DNA of 64,000 bases from Pseudanabaena sp. ABRG5-3 (GTDB taxonomy: Bacteria; Cyanobacteriota; Cyanobacteriia; Pseudanabaenales; Pseudanabaenaceae), in the NCBI RefSeq assembly GCF_003967015.1, contig NZ_AP017560.1:124001-188000 (forward strand). The letters run 5' to 3'. The notes under the pieces were generated by a model. That model was not told the origin of the DNA. It was given only the letters and a program-made list of their open reading frames with translations, and did not search any database. The position numbers and the translations under genes are program-made. How positions within the stretch are numbered: position 1 is the stretch's first letter; each line of letters opens with the position of its first letter. Positions 35,301 to 42,541 of the stretch are shown one piece after another.

Positions 35301-36711
35301 CACTAAAAAACTATGGGGTGTTTTGGTTGTCCATGCCTGTACCAAACAACGACAATGGCAAGAGTCCGAAGCCCAACTCCTGCAACAAGTGGCAAATCAA
35401 CTAGCGATCGCCATTCAGCAAGCTAGTCTATTCGAGCAATCTCAACAAGAAATTGCGGAACGTAAACTCACCCAACAACAATTGACGCAAACCAATCAAC
35501 AGCTATCAATCTCTAATCACGAACTTGCCCGTGCGACCCGACTCAAAGATGAATTTCTCGCTAATATGAGCCATGAACTTCGCACTCCCCTCAATGCGAT
35601 CTTAGGTATTACGGAAGGGCTAATGGAAGAAGTTTTTGGCTCGATCAATCAACAACAAAACAAAATGTTGCAAACAGTCGAAAAAAGCAGCAATCACCTA
35701 TTGGAGCTAATCAACGATATCCTCGATCTATCCAAAATCGAAGCAGGCAAACTGACCTTGGAATGCACAGATACCAATATCAAGCAGCTCTGTCAGTCCA
35801 GCATTATGTTTGTTAAGCAACAGGCAATGCAAAAGCAGATCCAACTGGAAATGCAGATATCTCAAGCTATACCCGATCTAGAGATCGATGAGCGTCGTAT
35901 TCGCCAAGTCCTCATCAACCTGCTCAATAATGCTGTGAAATTTACACCAGAGGGAGGACGCATTAACCTCGAAGTGACCTTAGAAAATGTGACAGATCGA
36001 GATGACATGCCAATGCCTATATCTTTACAATCTGCACAATGGGTAAGATTTTCCGTAATCGATACAGGTATTGGCATTGATTCTGAAGGATTAAAAGCAT
36101 TATTCCAACCCTTTATCCAAATCGATAGCGCTCTCAATCGTCAATATGAAGGTACTGGATTAGGTTTAGCATTAGTCAAACGTATTGTCGAACTACATGG
36201 TGGTCATGTGAGTGTTACTAGTGAGATAGGTGTTGGTAGTTGCTTTATGATCGAGCTTCCCTGCCGTGAAGGAAAGCATCAATTCTCTAAAGATTTAGAA
36301 AATACCACCCCATCCTCTGCAAACTCCATTGAATATGATGACAGTAATAGTAAATCACCGCTCATTCTATTAGCCGAAGATAACGAAGCCAATATTGTTA
36401 CTATTTCCTGCTATCTAGAGGCAAAGGGATATCGGTTGATTGTCGCTAGAGATGGACAACAAGCGATTAATTTAGTGCGATCGCAAAATCCTGACTTGGT
36501 ACTCATGGATATCCAGATGCCCAAGGTAGATGGATTAGACGCAATCAAATGGATTCGCAGCAACCATTCTACTGATTTACCGATCATTGCGATTACGGCT
36601 CTCGCGATGACAGGCGATCGCGAGAGATGTTTAGAAGCAGGTGCTAATGATTATCTGAGTAAGCCAATTAAACTCAAGCAACTCGCCGCCACCATTCAAC
36701 AATTTTTATAA
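32377..36711 (+). CDS. CBS-PAS-GAF hybrid histidine kinase with cyanobacteriochrome-type GAF
   Basis: 1444 residues from GTG 32377, chosen because it aligns with the GTG start of the paralogue at 17735 (both then read ...TLTLSELK/PLTVSELK-type sequence). A TTG at 32362 is the longer option. Order: four CBS domains, a coiled coil, two PAS domains (about 365-485 and 515-625), GAF1 (about 635-810), GAF2 (about 830-1015), HisKA with His1066, HATPase and a receiver with Asp1378. GAF1 has DHCF (Cys726) and Cys754-His755 in LADCHRDVLAQFQVRANLVI, spaced 28 apart as in DXCF cyanobacteriochromes. GAF2 has Cys940-Leu. It is a shorter sister of the 2085-residue kinase. Confidence 0.9.
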   Translation: MITSTLTLSELKLAIIREPLVVPADATVMSAIALMSSGRSQCDAENYSDKHQQQFQQEARSSCVLVLEDEKVIGVMTERDVVRLSAQQQNLNHLLVSEVMAQPVITLRESDLTDLFLAINLLQQYHIRHLPLLDDHGLLVGMVTHESLRQISRPIDLMRLRLVSEVMTPDVMCAAPDFSMLAIAQIMAEQKISSVMIVETSRTDASLQIPVGIVTERDIVQFQALGLNLETCIANTVMSTPIFAVTPEDTLLTVQQIMEQRLIRRLAVTGEFGELLGIVTQTSLLQALNPTEIYNLAKNLEAKVEQLEAERVKLLENRNIELEHKVRERTASLSEAEKALQKLNQSLELTVQERTQELWQVNKLQRAILDSTDYAIITTDLNGIILTFNAGAETMLGYSMEEVVGKITPEIFFDHQELINRTSDISTEGKENTWGFSSFLSMVNQGLLSGEWTHIRKDGSRFFVELSVTPLKDDDGKTIGFLGVRKDISDRKMTEAQLQNLNDQLTISYDKLAESIVNLQRSNALLTAEQEASFDGVLVIDEHRKVVTYNQKLLRLWNTSLELIAKGDDQELVSSILNQLTHPTEFLQKVEYLYSHPTEISRDEISLLDGRFFDRYSAPIYWSNSSYGRVWFFRDISDRKQAEQTILQQANREALLRGITQRIRQSLDLPIIFDTACQEIRQLLQCDRVGIFKFYPESNFDDGEFVAETVGDGFSSAMAVHIHDHCFGENYAAAYAQGRMQVVNDIDNAGLADCHRDVLAQFQVRANLVIPLLCDNNLWGLLCIHQCAHTRQWQEHEIDLIQQIANQLTIAIQQANLYAQLHAELLIRQQTEAKISIQLQRQQILEEITQKIRESLDIKEILATATRKIQDVLYCDRVIVFQLFKDGRSQIVEESVHSDFPTLKDMSWDNEVWSQEILDNYWQGIPRIVPDVMNDVWTECLVEYSIAGRIQSKIVAPIIQDTHTDQSHRWVATSGTKKLWGVLVVHACTKQRQWQESEAQLLQQVANQLAIAIQQASLFEQSQQEIAERKLTQQQLTQTNQQLSISNHELARATRLKDEFLANMSHELRTPLNAILGITEGLMEEVFGSINQQQNKMLQTVEKSSNHLLELINDILDLSKIEAGKLTLECTDTNIKQLCQSSIMFVKQQAMQKQIQLEMQISQAIPDLEIDERRIRQVLINLLNNAVKFTPEGGRINLEVTLENVTDRDDMPMPISLQSAQWVRFSVIDTGIGIDSEGLKALFQPFIQIDSALNRQYEGTGLGLALVKRIVELHGGHVSVTSEIGVGSCFMIELPCREGKHQFSKDLENTTPSSANSIEYDDSNSKSPLILLAEDNEANIVTISCYLEAKGYRLIVARDGQQAINLVRSQNPDLVLMDIQMPKVDGLDAIKWIRSNHSTDLPIIAITALAMTGDRERCLEAGANDYLSKPIKLKQLAATIQQFL

Positions 36712-36741
36712 AGCTGATTATGTCTATAGCAATCCTAAAAT

Positions 36742-36833
36742 GGCTTGTGGAAGCGCACCCCTTCGGGGTACGCTTCCACAAGCCCAAAAAATATAAGAAG
36801 AGAAAGGCGGCAAGCGCCGCCTTTCTCTTCTTA
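36742..36833. repeat. Two long hairpins after the kinase array
   Basis: First hairpin 36742-36784: GGCTTGTGGAAGCG and complement around ACCCCTTCGGGGTA. Second 36794-36833: TAAGAAGAGAAAGGCGGC and complement around AAGC. They end the kinase transcript and abut the MITE-like element that follows. The stems share no sequence, only the GC-rich core style. Confidence 0.65.
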
Positions 36834-36951
36834 TAGCTATCGCCAAGTGTACTAGGACATAAAACCCAAGAATTGATTGGCGGCGCTCCGCGCCGCCAAT
36901 CAATTCTTGGGTTTTGATTTGTCCTAAGACAAGTGACTGACTGTAGCTATA
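36832..36951. mobile_element. MITE-like palindromic element with IS630-type ends, copy 2
   Basis: 120 bp. Left end TATAGC, 15 nt, TAGGACATAAAACCC. Right end (reverse complement) TATAGC, 19 nt, TAGGACAAATCAAAACCC. Inner stem AAGAATTGATTGGCGGCG and complement. The ends match the IS630 element at 3700 in sequence and spacing, but the stem is different from copy 1. Confidence 0.65.
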
Positions 36952-37020
36952 TATGCTTGAAAAGTACTACACACACAAATTGCTGTATCTTTAAATTCAA
37001 TATTTGCAAGTTATTTCAAC

Positions 37021-37923
37021 ATGACTCAAAAGATTGCATTTCTTGGTTTGGGATTAATGGGTGGGGCAATGGCTGCCAATCTAGTAAAACGGGGTTATTC
37101 AGTCATCGGATGGAATCGTACCCAAGGTCGCCCCACAATCGCCCCATTTACAAATGCAGGTGGTACATTAGCCCAGACTTTACAAGAAGCAGTCAGCGAT
37201 GCCGATGTCATATTTTCCTGTCTCGGTGATGTACCTGATGTTACTGAGGTACTAATTGGCGAATATGGGGCAATGAGTTTTGCCAAAGCCAATACCCTAT
37301 TTATCGATACCAGTACCATCGGTAGTGATGCTGCCAAAGTAATTGCCAATGCTTTAATGCATGATGGTTTGCGATTTTTAGATGCACCAGTCTCGGGTGG
37401 AGATGTAGGCGCACGCAATGGCACATTAACCTTTATGGTCGGGGGCAATCCTGAGGATTTACAGGAATGTAGACCACTCTTTGAGGCGATGGGCAGCAAT
37501 ATTAAACATTGTGGAGCGATCGGCAGCGGTCAAGCTGTAAAACTCTGCAATCAAACCCTTGTATCTGTGTATATGCTTGCCCTTTGCGAAACGATGCAGA
37601 TGGCGAAAACAATGGGTATCGATCCACAATTGGTCGTCGATGTCTGTGGTAGTGGCGCGGCTGGATCATGGGCGTTGAATAATCTCGGTATGAAAGTTGC
37701 CACAGGCGATTATCAACCAGGGTTTGCAATTAAACATATGCTCAAAGACTTGCGCCTCGTCCAAGAAATCAGTCAGGGAATTGGTCAAGATTCAGATCCC
37801 AAGGATTTTGCCACCAATTTACCTGCGATCGCCTTAGCTATAGAAAAATTCCAAAAAGTAAGCCAACTCGATGATGGTCAAGGCGCAGAGCAAGGCACAC
37901 AAGCGATGGTTCGTGCTTATTAA
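37021..37923 (+). CDS. NAD(P)-dependent beta-hydroxyacid dehydrogenase
   Basis: 300 residues. Rossmann start IAFLGLGLMGGAMAANLVKR, substrate motif FLDAPVSGGDVGARNGTLTF, and catalytic Lys174 in GSGQAVKLCNQ are the signatures of the 3-hydroxyisobutyrate dehydrogenase / tartronate semialdehyde reductase / glyoxylate reductase family. The Lys acts as general acid in reducing or oxidising a beta-hydroxyacid at C3. The motifs alone do not fix the substrate; a glyoxylate or succinic semialdehyde reductase role in photorespiratory carbon salvage is possible. It stands alone, between repeat elements on both sides. Confidence 0.9.
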   Translation: MTQKIAFLGLGLMGGAMAANLVKRGYSVIGWNRTQGRPTIAPFTNAGGTLAQTLQEAVSDADVIFSCLGDVPDVTEVLIGEYGAMSFAKANTLFIDTSTIGSDAAKVIANALMHDGLRFLDAPVSGGDVGARNGTLTFMVGGNPEDLQECRPLFEAMGSNIKHCGAIGSGQAVKLCNQTLVSVYMLALCETMQMAKTMGIDPQLVVDVCGSGAAGSWALNNLGMKVATGDYQPGFAIKHMLKDLRLVQEISQGIGQDSDPKDFATNLPAIALAIEKFQKVSQLDDGQGAEQGTQAMVRAY

Positions 37924-37929
37924 GTTTGA

Positions 37930-38011
37930 ACCCCCCTCTAACTCCCCCCTTTCAAGGGGGGAGGAGAATTTGTATTTCCCCGCCTTTCAAGGGGGGACTG
38001 AGGGGGGTGAA
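37930..38011. repeat. Family B inverted-repeat element, copy 2
   Basis: ACCCCCCTCTAACTCCCCCC ... GGGGGGACTGAGGGGGGT, with inner TTTCAAGGGGGGAGG hairpins. It is the same core as at 17551-17681 but without the GTGTTTGAGA outer arms. Confidence 0.6.
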
Positions 38012-38158
38012 AATTTGCACGGTTTGTCACAAGTATTATGAATGCCGTTAATAAGCGTACTTTTGTTACTTTGTTATAAATCTAGCAAACTCAAACAAGT
38101 ATGCTTTGATACAATGCCAAGTGAATCCCGTAAAGATGCCTCCGCTCCTCCAGAAAAA

Positions 38159-39328
38159 ATGCAACTGGCAAAACGACTTCGTAATATTCAGCCTTCCTTA
38201 ACTTTAGCGATCGACGCAAAAGCTAAGGCAATGAAGGCTAGTGGAATTGATGTTTGTAGCTTTAGTGCTGGCGAACCCGACTTTGATACTCCCGATCACA
38301 TCAAGGCTGCTGCTAAATTAGCCCTCGATCAAGGCAAAACTCGCTATACGGCTGCCTCAGGTATACCCGAACTTAAACAAGCGATCGCCGCCAAACTCCT
38401 GCGCGAAAATCACCTAACTTACAAGCCCGAACAAATCATTGTCACCAATGGTGGTAAGCACTCGCTCTATAATCTGATGATGGCGATCTTGGATGAAGGC
38501 GACGAAGTCATTATTCCTGTGCCTTTCTGGGTGAGCTATCCCGAAATGGCAAAACTTGCTGAGGCGACACCCATATTTGTCGTTACTTCTGAAGAAAATG
38601 GCTACAAAATTACCCCTGAGCAATTAGAAGCGGCGATCACTCCTAAGACCAAGCTATTTGTTCTCAATTCTCCCTCTAATCCCACGGGCATGGTCTACTC
38701 ACCTGCGGAAATTAAAGCTCTAGCAGATGTCCTAGAACGACATCCTCAGGTTTATATCGTCTCCGATGAGATTTACGAAAAGATTCTCTACGATGGTGCA
38801 ACCCATCTCAGCATCGCCACTATTAGCCAGACTATGTACGATCGCACGATCATTAGTAATGGCTTTGCTAAGGGCTACTCGATGACGGGTTGGCGGATTG
38901 GCTATCTTGCAGCCTCACAGGAAATCATCAAGGCAGCTACCACCATTCAAGGTCATAGCACCTCGAATGTCTGTACCTTTGCTCAGTATGGTGCGGTCAC
39001 TGCCCTCAATAGCTCTCAAGACTGCGTTGAAACAATGCGAAAAGCCTTTGAGGAACGTCGTGATGTCATGTATGACCTGTTGACTTCCATTTCAGGCATT
39101 ACCTGCCCGAAACCCGATGGAGCCTTCTATCTATTTCCTAGTATCAAAGCCTTTGGACTACCTTCTTTAGAATTTTGCGATAAACTCCTAGAAGGATTTC
39201 AGGTTGCAGTGATTCCAGGGATTGCCTTTGGTCTGGATAATTGTATTCGTCTTTCCTACGCAACTGATTTAGGCACAATTCGCGAGGGCTGCGATCGTAT
39301 TCGTCAATTTATCGAAAAAAATTTTTAG
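38159..39328 (+). CDS. Aspartate aminotransferase, class I
   Basis: 389 residues from ATG 38159, the usual length and start ([20 protein letters not shown]). ATGs at 38114 and 38042 give longer, less typical N-termini. The PLP lysine is Lys238 in [18 protein letters not shown]. Other landmarks: [35 protein letters not shown] (Asn contacting PLP), [13 protein letters not shown] (Asp and Tyr) and IRLSYAT with the substrate-binding Arg. It converts aspartate and 2-oxoglutarate to oxaloacetate and glutamate; many cyanobacterial class I-beta enzymes also act on prephenate. A strong terminator follows. Confidence 0.93.
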   Translation: MQLAKRLRNIQPSLTLAIDAKAKAMKASGIDVCSFSAGEPDFDTPDHIKAAAKLALDQGKTRYTAASGIPELKQAIAAKLLRENHLTYKPEQIIVTNGGKHSLYNLMMAILDEGDEVIIPVPFWVSYPEMAKLAEATPIFVVTSEENGYKITPEQLEAAITPKTKLFVLNSPSNPTGMVYSPAEIKALADVLERHPQVYIVSDEIYEKILYDGATHLSIATISQTMYDRTIISNGFAKGYSMTGWRIGYLAASQEIIKAATTIQGHSTSNVCTFAQYGAVTALNSSQDCVETMRKAFEERRDVMYDLLTSISGITCPKPDGAFYLFPSIKAFGLPSLEFCDKLLEGFQVAVIPGIAFGLDNCIRLSYATDLGTIREGCDRIRQFIEKNF

Positions 39329-39338
39329 TTTCTAAATA

Positions 39339-39374
39339 AACAGAAAAGGCGGCGCATTGCGCCGCCTTTTCTGT
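39339..39374 (+). terminator. Terminator of the aminotransferase gene
   Basis: AACAGAAAAGGCGGCGCA and TGCGCCGCCTTTTCTGTT, a perfect 18-bp palindrome ten bases after the stop. It has a GC core like the other hairpins of this window. Confidence 0.8.
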
Positions 39375-39388
39375 TAGTAGCCTTAATT

Positions 39389-40156
39389 ATGAACAAAATT
39401 TATTTCACTATAACAATCATTGTGATTTTGATTTGTGGATATTTGGGTCTAAATTTGGGGCTTCTAGATGATCGCACTCTCAGAAATAGCATAAATGAAG
39501 CTCTAGGCTCAGATCCCTACGAATTGAAAACCTATCCTGTCAATCCCGATTTATCAAAACGTAATCTCAACAAACCCTTAGTCGTATTTTTTGGGGACTC
39601 CCGTACCGTGGATTGGCCAGAGATCCCCAATATCCCCTTTGAATTTATCAATCGCGGCATTAATGGACAAACTACTGACCAAGTATTAGGAAGGCTCTCT
39701 GCTCATGTTGCATCATTATCACCCCAAATCGTCGTAGTCCAAGTTGGCGTAAATGATCTAGCAGATTTGGCGATATTGCCCAATGCACCACGTAATATCA
39801 TCAATAACTGCAAACAAAATATTCAAAAAATTGTTGATAAATTAGCCAAAGAAATAAAGGCAACTGTCATTCTTACTACGATTTTCCCGACGGGTGAGTC
39901 GCAATCCTTCCAATGGTCGGAAGAAGCTGATCGCGCAATTATTGAGGTTAATCAATTTATCAAATCACTCAAAAGCGATCACGTTATTATTTTAGACTCG
40001 GCGACTCTGTTGGCAGATGAGCGTGGCAAAGTTCGCCAAATTTATAGCCGTGATCTTCTGCATCTCAATAAACGAGGTTATACAATGCTTAATGAGGAGT
40101 TATTGAAAATACTTACGAATTACAGAAATAGTACTTCACAAAGATTGGATAGTTAA
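39389..40156 (+). CDS. SGNH/GDSL-type hydrolase, membrane-anchored
   Basis: 255 residues. Residues 4-26 (IYFTITIIVILICGYLGLNL) are a signal anchor. The catalytic blocks are VVFFGDSRTVDWP (block I, Ser in GDSR), INRGINGQTT (block II Gly), VVQVGVNDLAD (block III Asn) and SRDLLHLNKRGY (block V Asp and His). The family contains esterases, lysophospholipases and acetylxylan-type deacetylases; the substrate is unknown. The active site would face the periplasm. The next gene starts 4 bp downstream, suggesting a small operon. Confidence 0.88.
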   Translation: MNKIYFTITIIVILICGYLGLNLGLLDDRTLRNSINEALGSDPYELKTYPVNPDLSKRNLNKPLVVFFGDSRTVDWPEIPNIPFEFINRGINGQTTDQVLGRLSAHVASLSPQIVVVQVGVNDLADLAILPNAPRNIINNCKQNIQKIVDKLAKEIKATVILTTIFPTGESQSFQWSEEADRAIIEVNQFIKSLKSDHVIILDSATLLADERGKVRQIYSRDLLHLNKRGYTMLNEELLKILTNYRNSTSQRLDS

Positions 40157-40160
40157 ACGG

Positions 40161-40697
40161 ATGGCTAAATTTTATGACCGCCTGACAACTGAGCTACAAA
40201 CATTCATCGAATCCCAACATATTTTCTTTGTAGCAACGGCTCCTAAGGAGGGGCGTGTCAATCTTTCCCCAAAGGGGATGGATGCGCTGCGAATTATTAA
40301 TGAATCAGAAATTGCCTATCTCGACCTCACAGGCAGTGGTAATGAAACCGCCGCCCATCTGCTGGAAAATGGCAGAATTACGATCATGCTCTGTAGCTTT
40401 ACCGAAAAGCCCCTAATTCTGCGGCTCTATGGTCAAGGTGTATCCCTCCGTGCCAAAGATGAGCAATGGCAAGAATATCTATCCCTATTTCCCGCGATCG
40501 CAGGTACAAGACAAATCGTGCGCGTCAACGTCGAATCAGTGCAAACCTCCTGTGGGTTTGCGGTTCCCTTTTATGAATTTCTAGGTGATCGCCCCACCCT
40601 CAAGGAATGGGCAGAAACAAAAGGTGAAGAGGGTGTTCACGAATATCGTCAGAACAAGAATCGCCAGAGCATCGATGGTTTACCAACTGGGATTTAA
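40161..40697 (+). CDS. Pyridoxamine 5'-phosphate oxidase-like flavoprotein
   Basis: 178 residues. FYDRLTTELQTFIESQHIFF, then VATAPKEGRVNLSPKGMDAL and ETAAHLLENGRITIMLCSF match the split-barrel FMN-binding family of PNPOx-like proteins often annotated as general stress or pyridoxamine oxidase-family proteins. The C-terminal part (AETKGEEGVHEYRQNKNRQS) is the typical tail of this subgroup. It probably binds FMN or F420-like cofactors; the substrate is unknown. It lies 4 bp after the SGNH hydrolase gene. Confidence 0.85.
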   Translation: MAKFYDRLTTELQTFIESQHIFFVATAPKEGRVNLSPKGMDALRIINESEIAYLDLTGSGNETAAHLLENGRITIMLCSFTEKPLILRLYGQGVSLRAKDEQWQEYLSLFPAIAGTRQIVRVNVESVQTSCGFAVPFYEFLGDRPTLKEWAETKGEEGVHEYRQNKNRQSIDGLPTGI

Positions 40698-40744
40698 TGA
40701 TATTGTGTAGTTATTCGTTCAGTAAGTAAACGAGAGGGATTTGT

Positions 40745-41248
40745 TTGACTCAGTCAATTAATCTACCCAAGCTAGACGACTTTTTGCAGGAGCTTGCGAC
40801 GATCCAGCAGCAAGGCTCGAAGCGGATCGCGTTTTTAGGTTCCCGCCATGTGCCATTGACTCACCAACTGCTGATCGAACTGCTCAGCTATGCCTTGGCG
40901 CTATCTGGAAACAGTATTATTACCTCTGGGGCAACAGGTACAAATTTTGCTGCCATTCGGGGGGCTTTGCGTGCCGACCCCAATCTATTGACTGTGATTT
41001 TGCCTCAAAGTCTCGATAGACAGCCCTATGAGTCTCGTGAGCAGTTAGAAAATGTCATTCATTTAATTGAACATAGCGAGAATGACACATTGTCTCTGGC
41101 AGAAGCAAGTAGCCGATGTAACCAAGAAATTATTTCTAAATGTCAGCAACTAATTTGCTTTGCTTTTCATGGCAGTGAGACCTTACTACAGACCTGTCAT
41201 GATGCCGAAGAACAGCGCAAGGTAGTCACCTTATTTTATTTTGATTAA
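40745..41248 (+). CDS. SLOG/DprA-like Rossmann protein
   Basis: 167 residues with a TTG start at 40745, preceded by a good ribosome site (GAGAGGGA). IAFLGSRHVPLTHQLLIELL and SIITSGATGTNFAAIRGAL resemble the nucleotide-binding core shared by LOG, DprA and other SLOG-fold proteins (a first strand with a GSR loop and a second GGAxG-like loop, here SGATGTN). VILPQSLDRQPYESREQLEN follows. It is shorter than DprA and lacks the PGGxGTxxE motif of LOG enzymes. A ligand-sensing or nucleotide-processing role is the most that can be said. Confidence 0.6.
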   Translation: MTQSINLPKLDDFLQELATIQQQGSKRIAFLGSRHVPLTHQLLIELLSYALALSGNSIITSGATGTNFAAIRGALRADPNLLTVILPQSLDRQPYESREQLENVIHLIEHSENDTLSLAEASSRCNQEIISKCQQLICFAFHGSETLLQTCHDAEEQRKVVTLFYFD

Positions 41249-41269
41249 GCTAAGAAGGCTTAATTATTT

Positions 41270-41345
41270 GTAGGATGTGTTAGTGCAACGTAACGCATCA
41301 ATTGATTTAAAGATGATGGGTTACGCGATCGCTAACCCATCCTAC
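41270..41345. repeat. Inverted-repeat element with GTAGGATG ends
   Basis: GTAGGATGTGTTAG at the left and CTAACCCATCCTAC at the right, with a second imperfect pair (CGTAACGCATCA / TGATGGGTTACG) inside. Elements with these ends are common between cyanobacterial genes (general knowledge). Confidence 0.65.
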
Positions 41346-41368
41346 GTTTAATTCCAACAACCTAAATT

Positions 41369-41917
41369 ATGAGTACGACAATTAAAGGCAAAGTATTTGT
41401 CTTGGATGACAATATTGATACCGACCAAATTATTCCTGCGGAATATCTGACCCTTGTACCATCTAAGCCCGATGAATACGAGAAGCTTGGTAGCTATGCC
41501 TTGATTGGTCTACCCGATCGCTACGCTCGCTTTATTGCCGAAGGTGAAAGCAAGACTGTTTACTCGATTATTGTGGCTGGCGAAAATTTCGGTTGCGGCT
41601 CCTCCCGTGAACATGCGCCGATCGCCCTTGGTGCGGCGGGACTCGAAGCCGTAGTTGCTCAGTCCTACGCACGGATTTTCTTCCGTAACTGTACGGCGAC
41701 AGGTGAGCTATATCCTTGGGAATCGGTTGAGCGCTTAGTTGATCACTTTAAGACTGGTGAAGAAGCGACGATTGACTTTGATAACAATGTCATTATTAAT
41801 GAGACAACGGGCCAAACCTTTATATTGAAATCCTTAGGCGATGTCCGTCCTGTAATTGATGCTGGCGGCTTATTTGACTATGCACGTCAAACGGGCATGA
41901 TTCCTACTCGCGTTTAA
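41369..41917 (+). CDS. leuD: 3-isopropylmalate dehydratase small subunit
   Basis: 182 residues. VFVLDDNIDTDQIIPAEYLT and GENFGCGSSREHAPIALGAA are the swivel-domain signatures of LeuD. With LeuC it isomerises 2-isopropylmalate to 3-isopropylmalate in leucine synthesis; the Fe-S cluster sits in LeuC. The length fits the stand-alone small subunit. LeuC is not nearby, as is common in cyanobacteria. A long hairpin follows directly. Confidence 0.95.
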   Translation: MSTTIKGKVFVLDDNIDTDQIIPAEYLTLVPSKPDEYEKLGSYALIGLPDRYARFIAEGESKTVYSIIVAGENFGCGSSREHAPIALGAAGLEAVVAQSYARIFFRNCTATGELYPWESVERLVDHFKTGEEATIDFDNNVIINETTGQTFILKSLGDVRPVIDAGGLFDYARQTGMIPTRV

Positions 41918-41924
41918 ATACAGA

Positions 41925-41979
41925 CCCAGAGAAATTTTTGAAAGCGCGGCGAAGCCGCGCTTTCAAAAATTTCTCTGGG
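41925..41979. terminator. Long perfect hairpin after leuD
   Basis: CCCAGAGAAATTTTTGAAAG plus CGCGGC and its full complement around GAA: a 26-bp stem. It probably ends leuD transcription. There is no T run after it. Confidence 0.65.
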
Positions 41980-42025
41980 GTTCATCCAGAGCAAAGTATT
42001 GAACATCTTTTAAAGATAAAAAACT

Positions 42026-42397
42026 ATGTCCTATCACATCCGCATTCACGATCGCCAAAATGACAAGCTCTACGAAGCTGACATCGAAGGTGATCGCTAT
42101 ATTCTGGAATCCTTAGAAGATCAAGGAATTAACCTACCTTTTTCCTGTTTGAATGGTGCTTGTACTGCCTGTGCCATGCGGGTTAAGTCTGGGAAAATCG
42201 ATCAGCATGAGGTCATTGGTTTGTCTAAGACCTTACAGGATGAGGGATATGCGCTGATTTGCTCTGGATATGCGCTCTCAGATCTAGATCTGGAAACTCA
42301 GGACGAAGATGAGGTCTACCGCTTACAGTTTGGTAACTTCTTTGCTCAGCGTAAGAGGCGTTGGTTTGAGTTTAGTTTACCGATTGAGGCTGACTAA
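42026..42397 (+). CDS. Plant-type [2Fe-2S] ferredoxin with C-terminal extension
   Basis: 123 residues. Cluster cysteines Cys41, Cys46, Cys49 and Cys79 in CLNGACTAC and LICSGYALSD give the CX4CX2CX29C pattern of photosynthetic-type ferredoxins. Unlike PetF (about 97 residues) it has an extra basic tail of about 25 residues, FGNFFAQRKRRWFEFSLPIE. This layout resembles the extended ferredoxins called FdC, which alter electron partitioning; the match is by architecture only. It may be a specialised electron donor rather than the main photosynthetic ferredoxin. Confidence 0.88.
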   Translation: MSYHIRIHDRQNDKLYEADIEGDRYILESLEDQGINLPFSCLNGACTACAMRVKSGKIDQHEVIGLSKTLQDEGYALICSGYALSDLDLETQDEDEVYRLQFGNFFAQRKRRWFEFSLPIEAD

Positions 42398-42431
42398 TTG
42401 ATAAAGAGGTTTGCTTATGGACATGCAGGAA

Positions 42432-42492
42432 AATAAGGAACCGATTTTTTGTGGCGCGGCGAAGCCGCGCCACAAAAAATCGGTTCCTTATT
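42432..42492. terminator. Long perfect hairpin between the ferredoxin and SNase-like genes
   Basis: AATAAGGAACCGATTTTTTG plus TGGCGCGGC and its complement around GAA: a 29-bp stem. The GGCGCGGCGAAGCCGCGCC core is the same as in the hairpin at 41925, but the outer stem is different. Confidence 0.65.
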
Positions 42493-42541
42493 AAATCGCA
42501 CAAACCTAAGCAAACCTCTTTATCGATTTTTAGGCTTTAAT

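Noticed and set aside
38042-38158. Longer N-terminus for the aminotransferase
   Set aside because: The first 39 codons do not match the family, and ATG 38159 gives the standard length and start.
42449-42541. Longer start for the SNase-like gene
   Set aside because: The extension translates one arm of a long hairpin and has no similarity to the family; ATG 42542 precedes the membrane segment.
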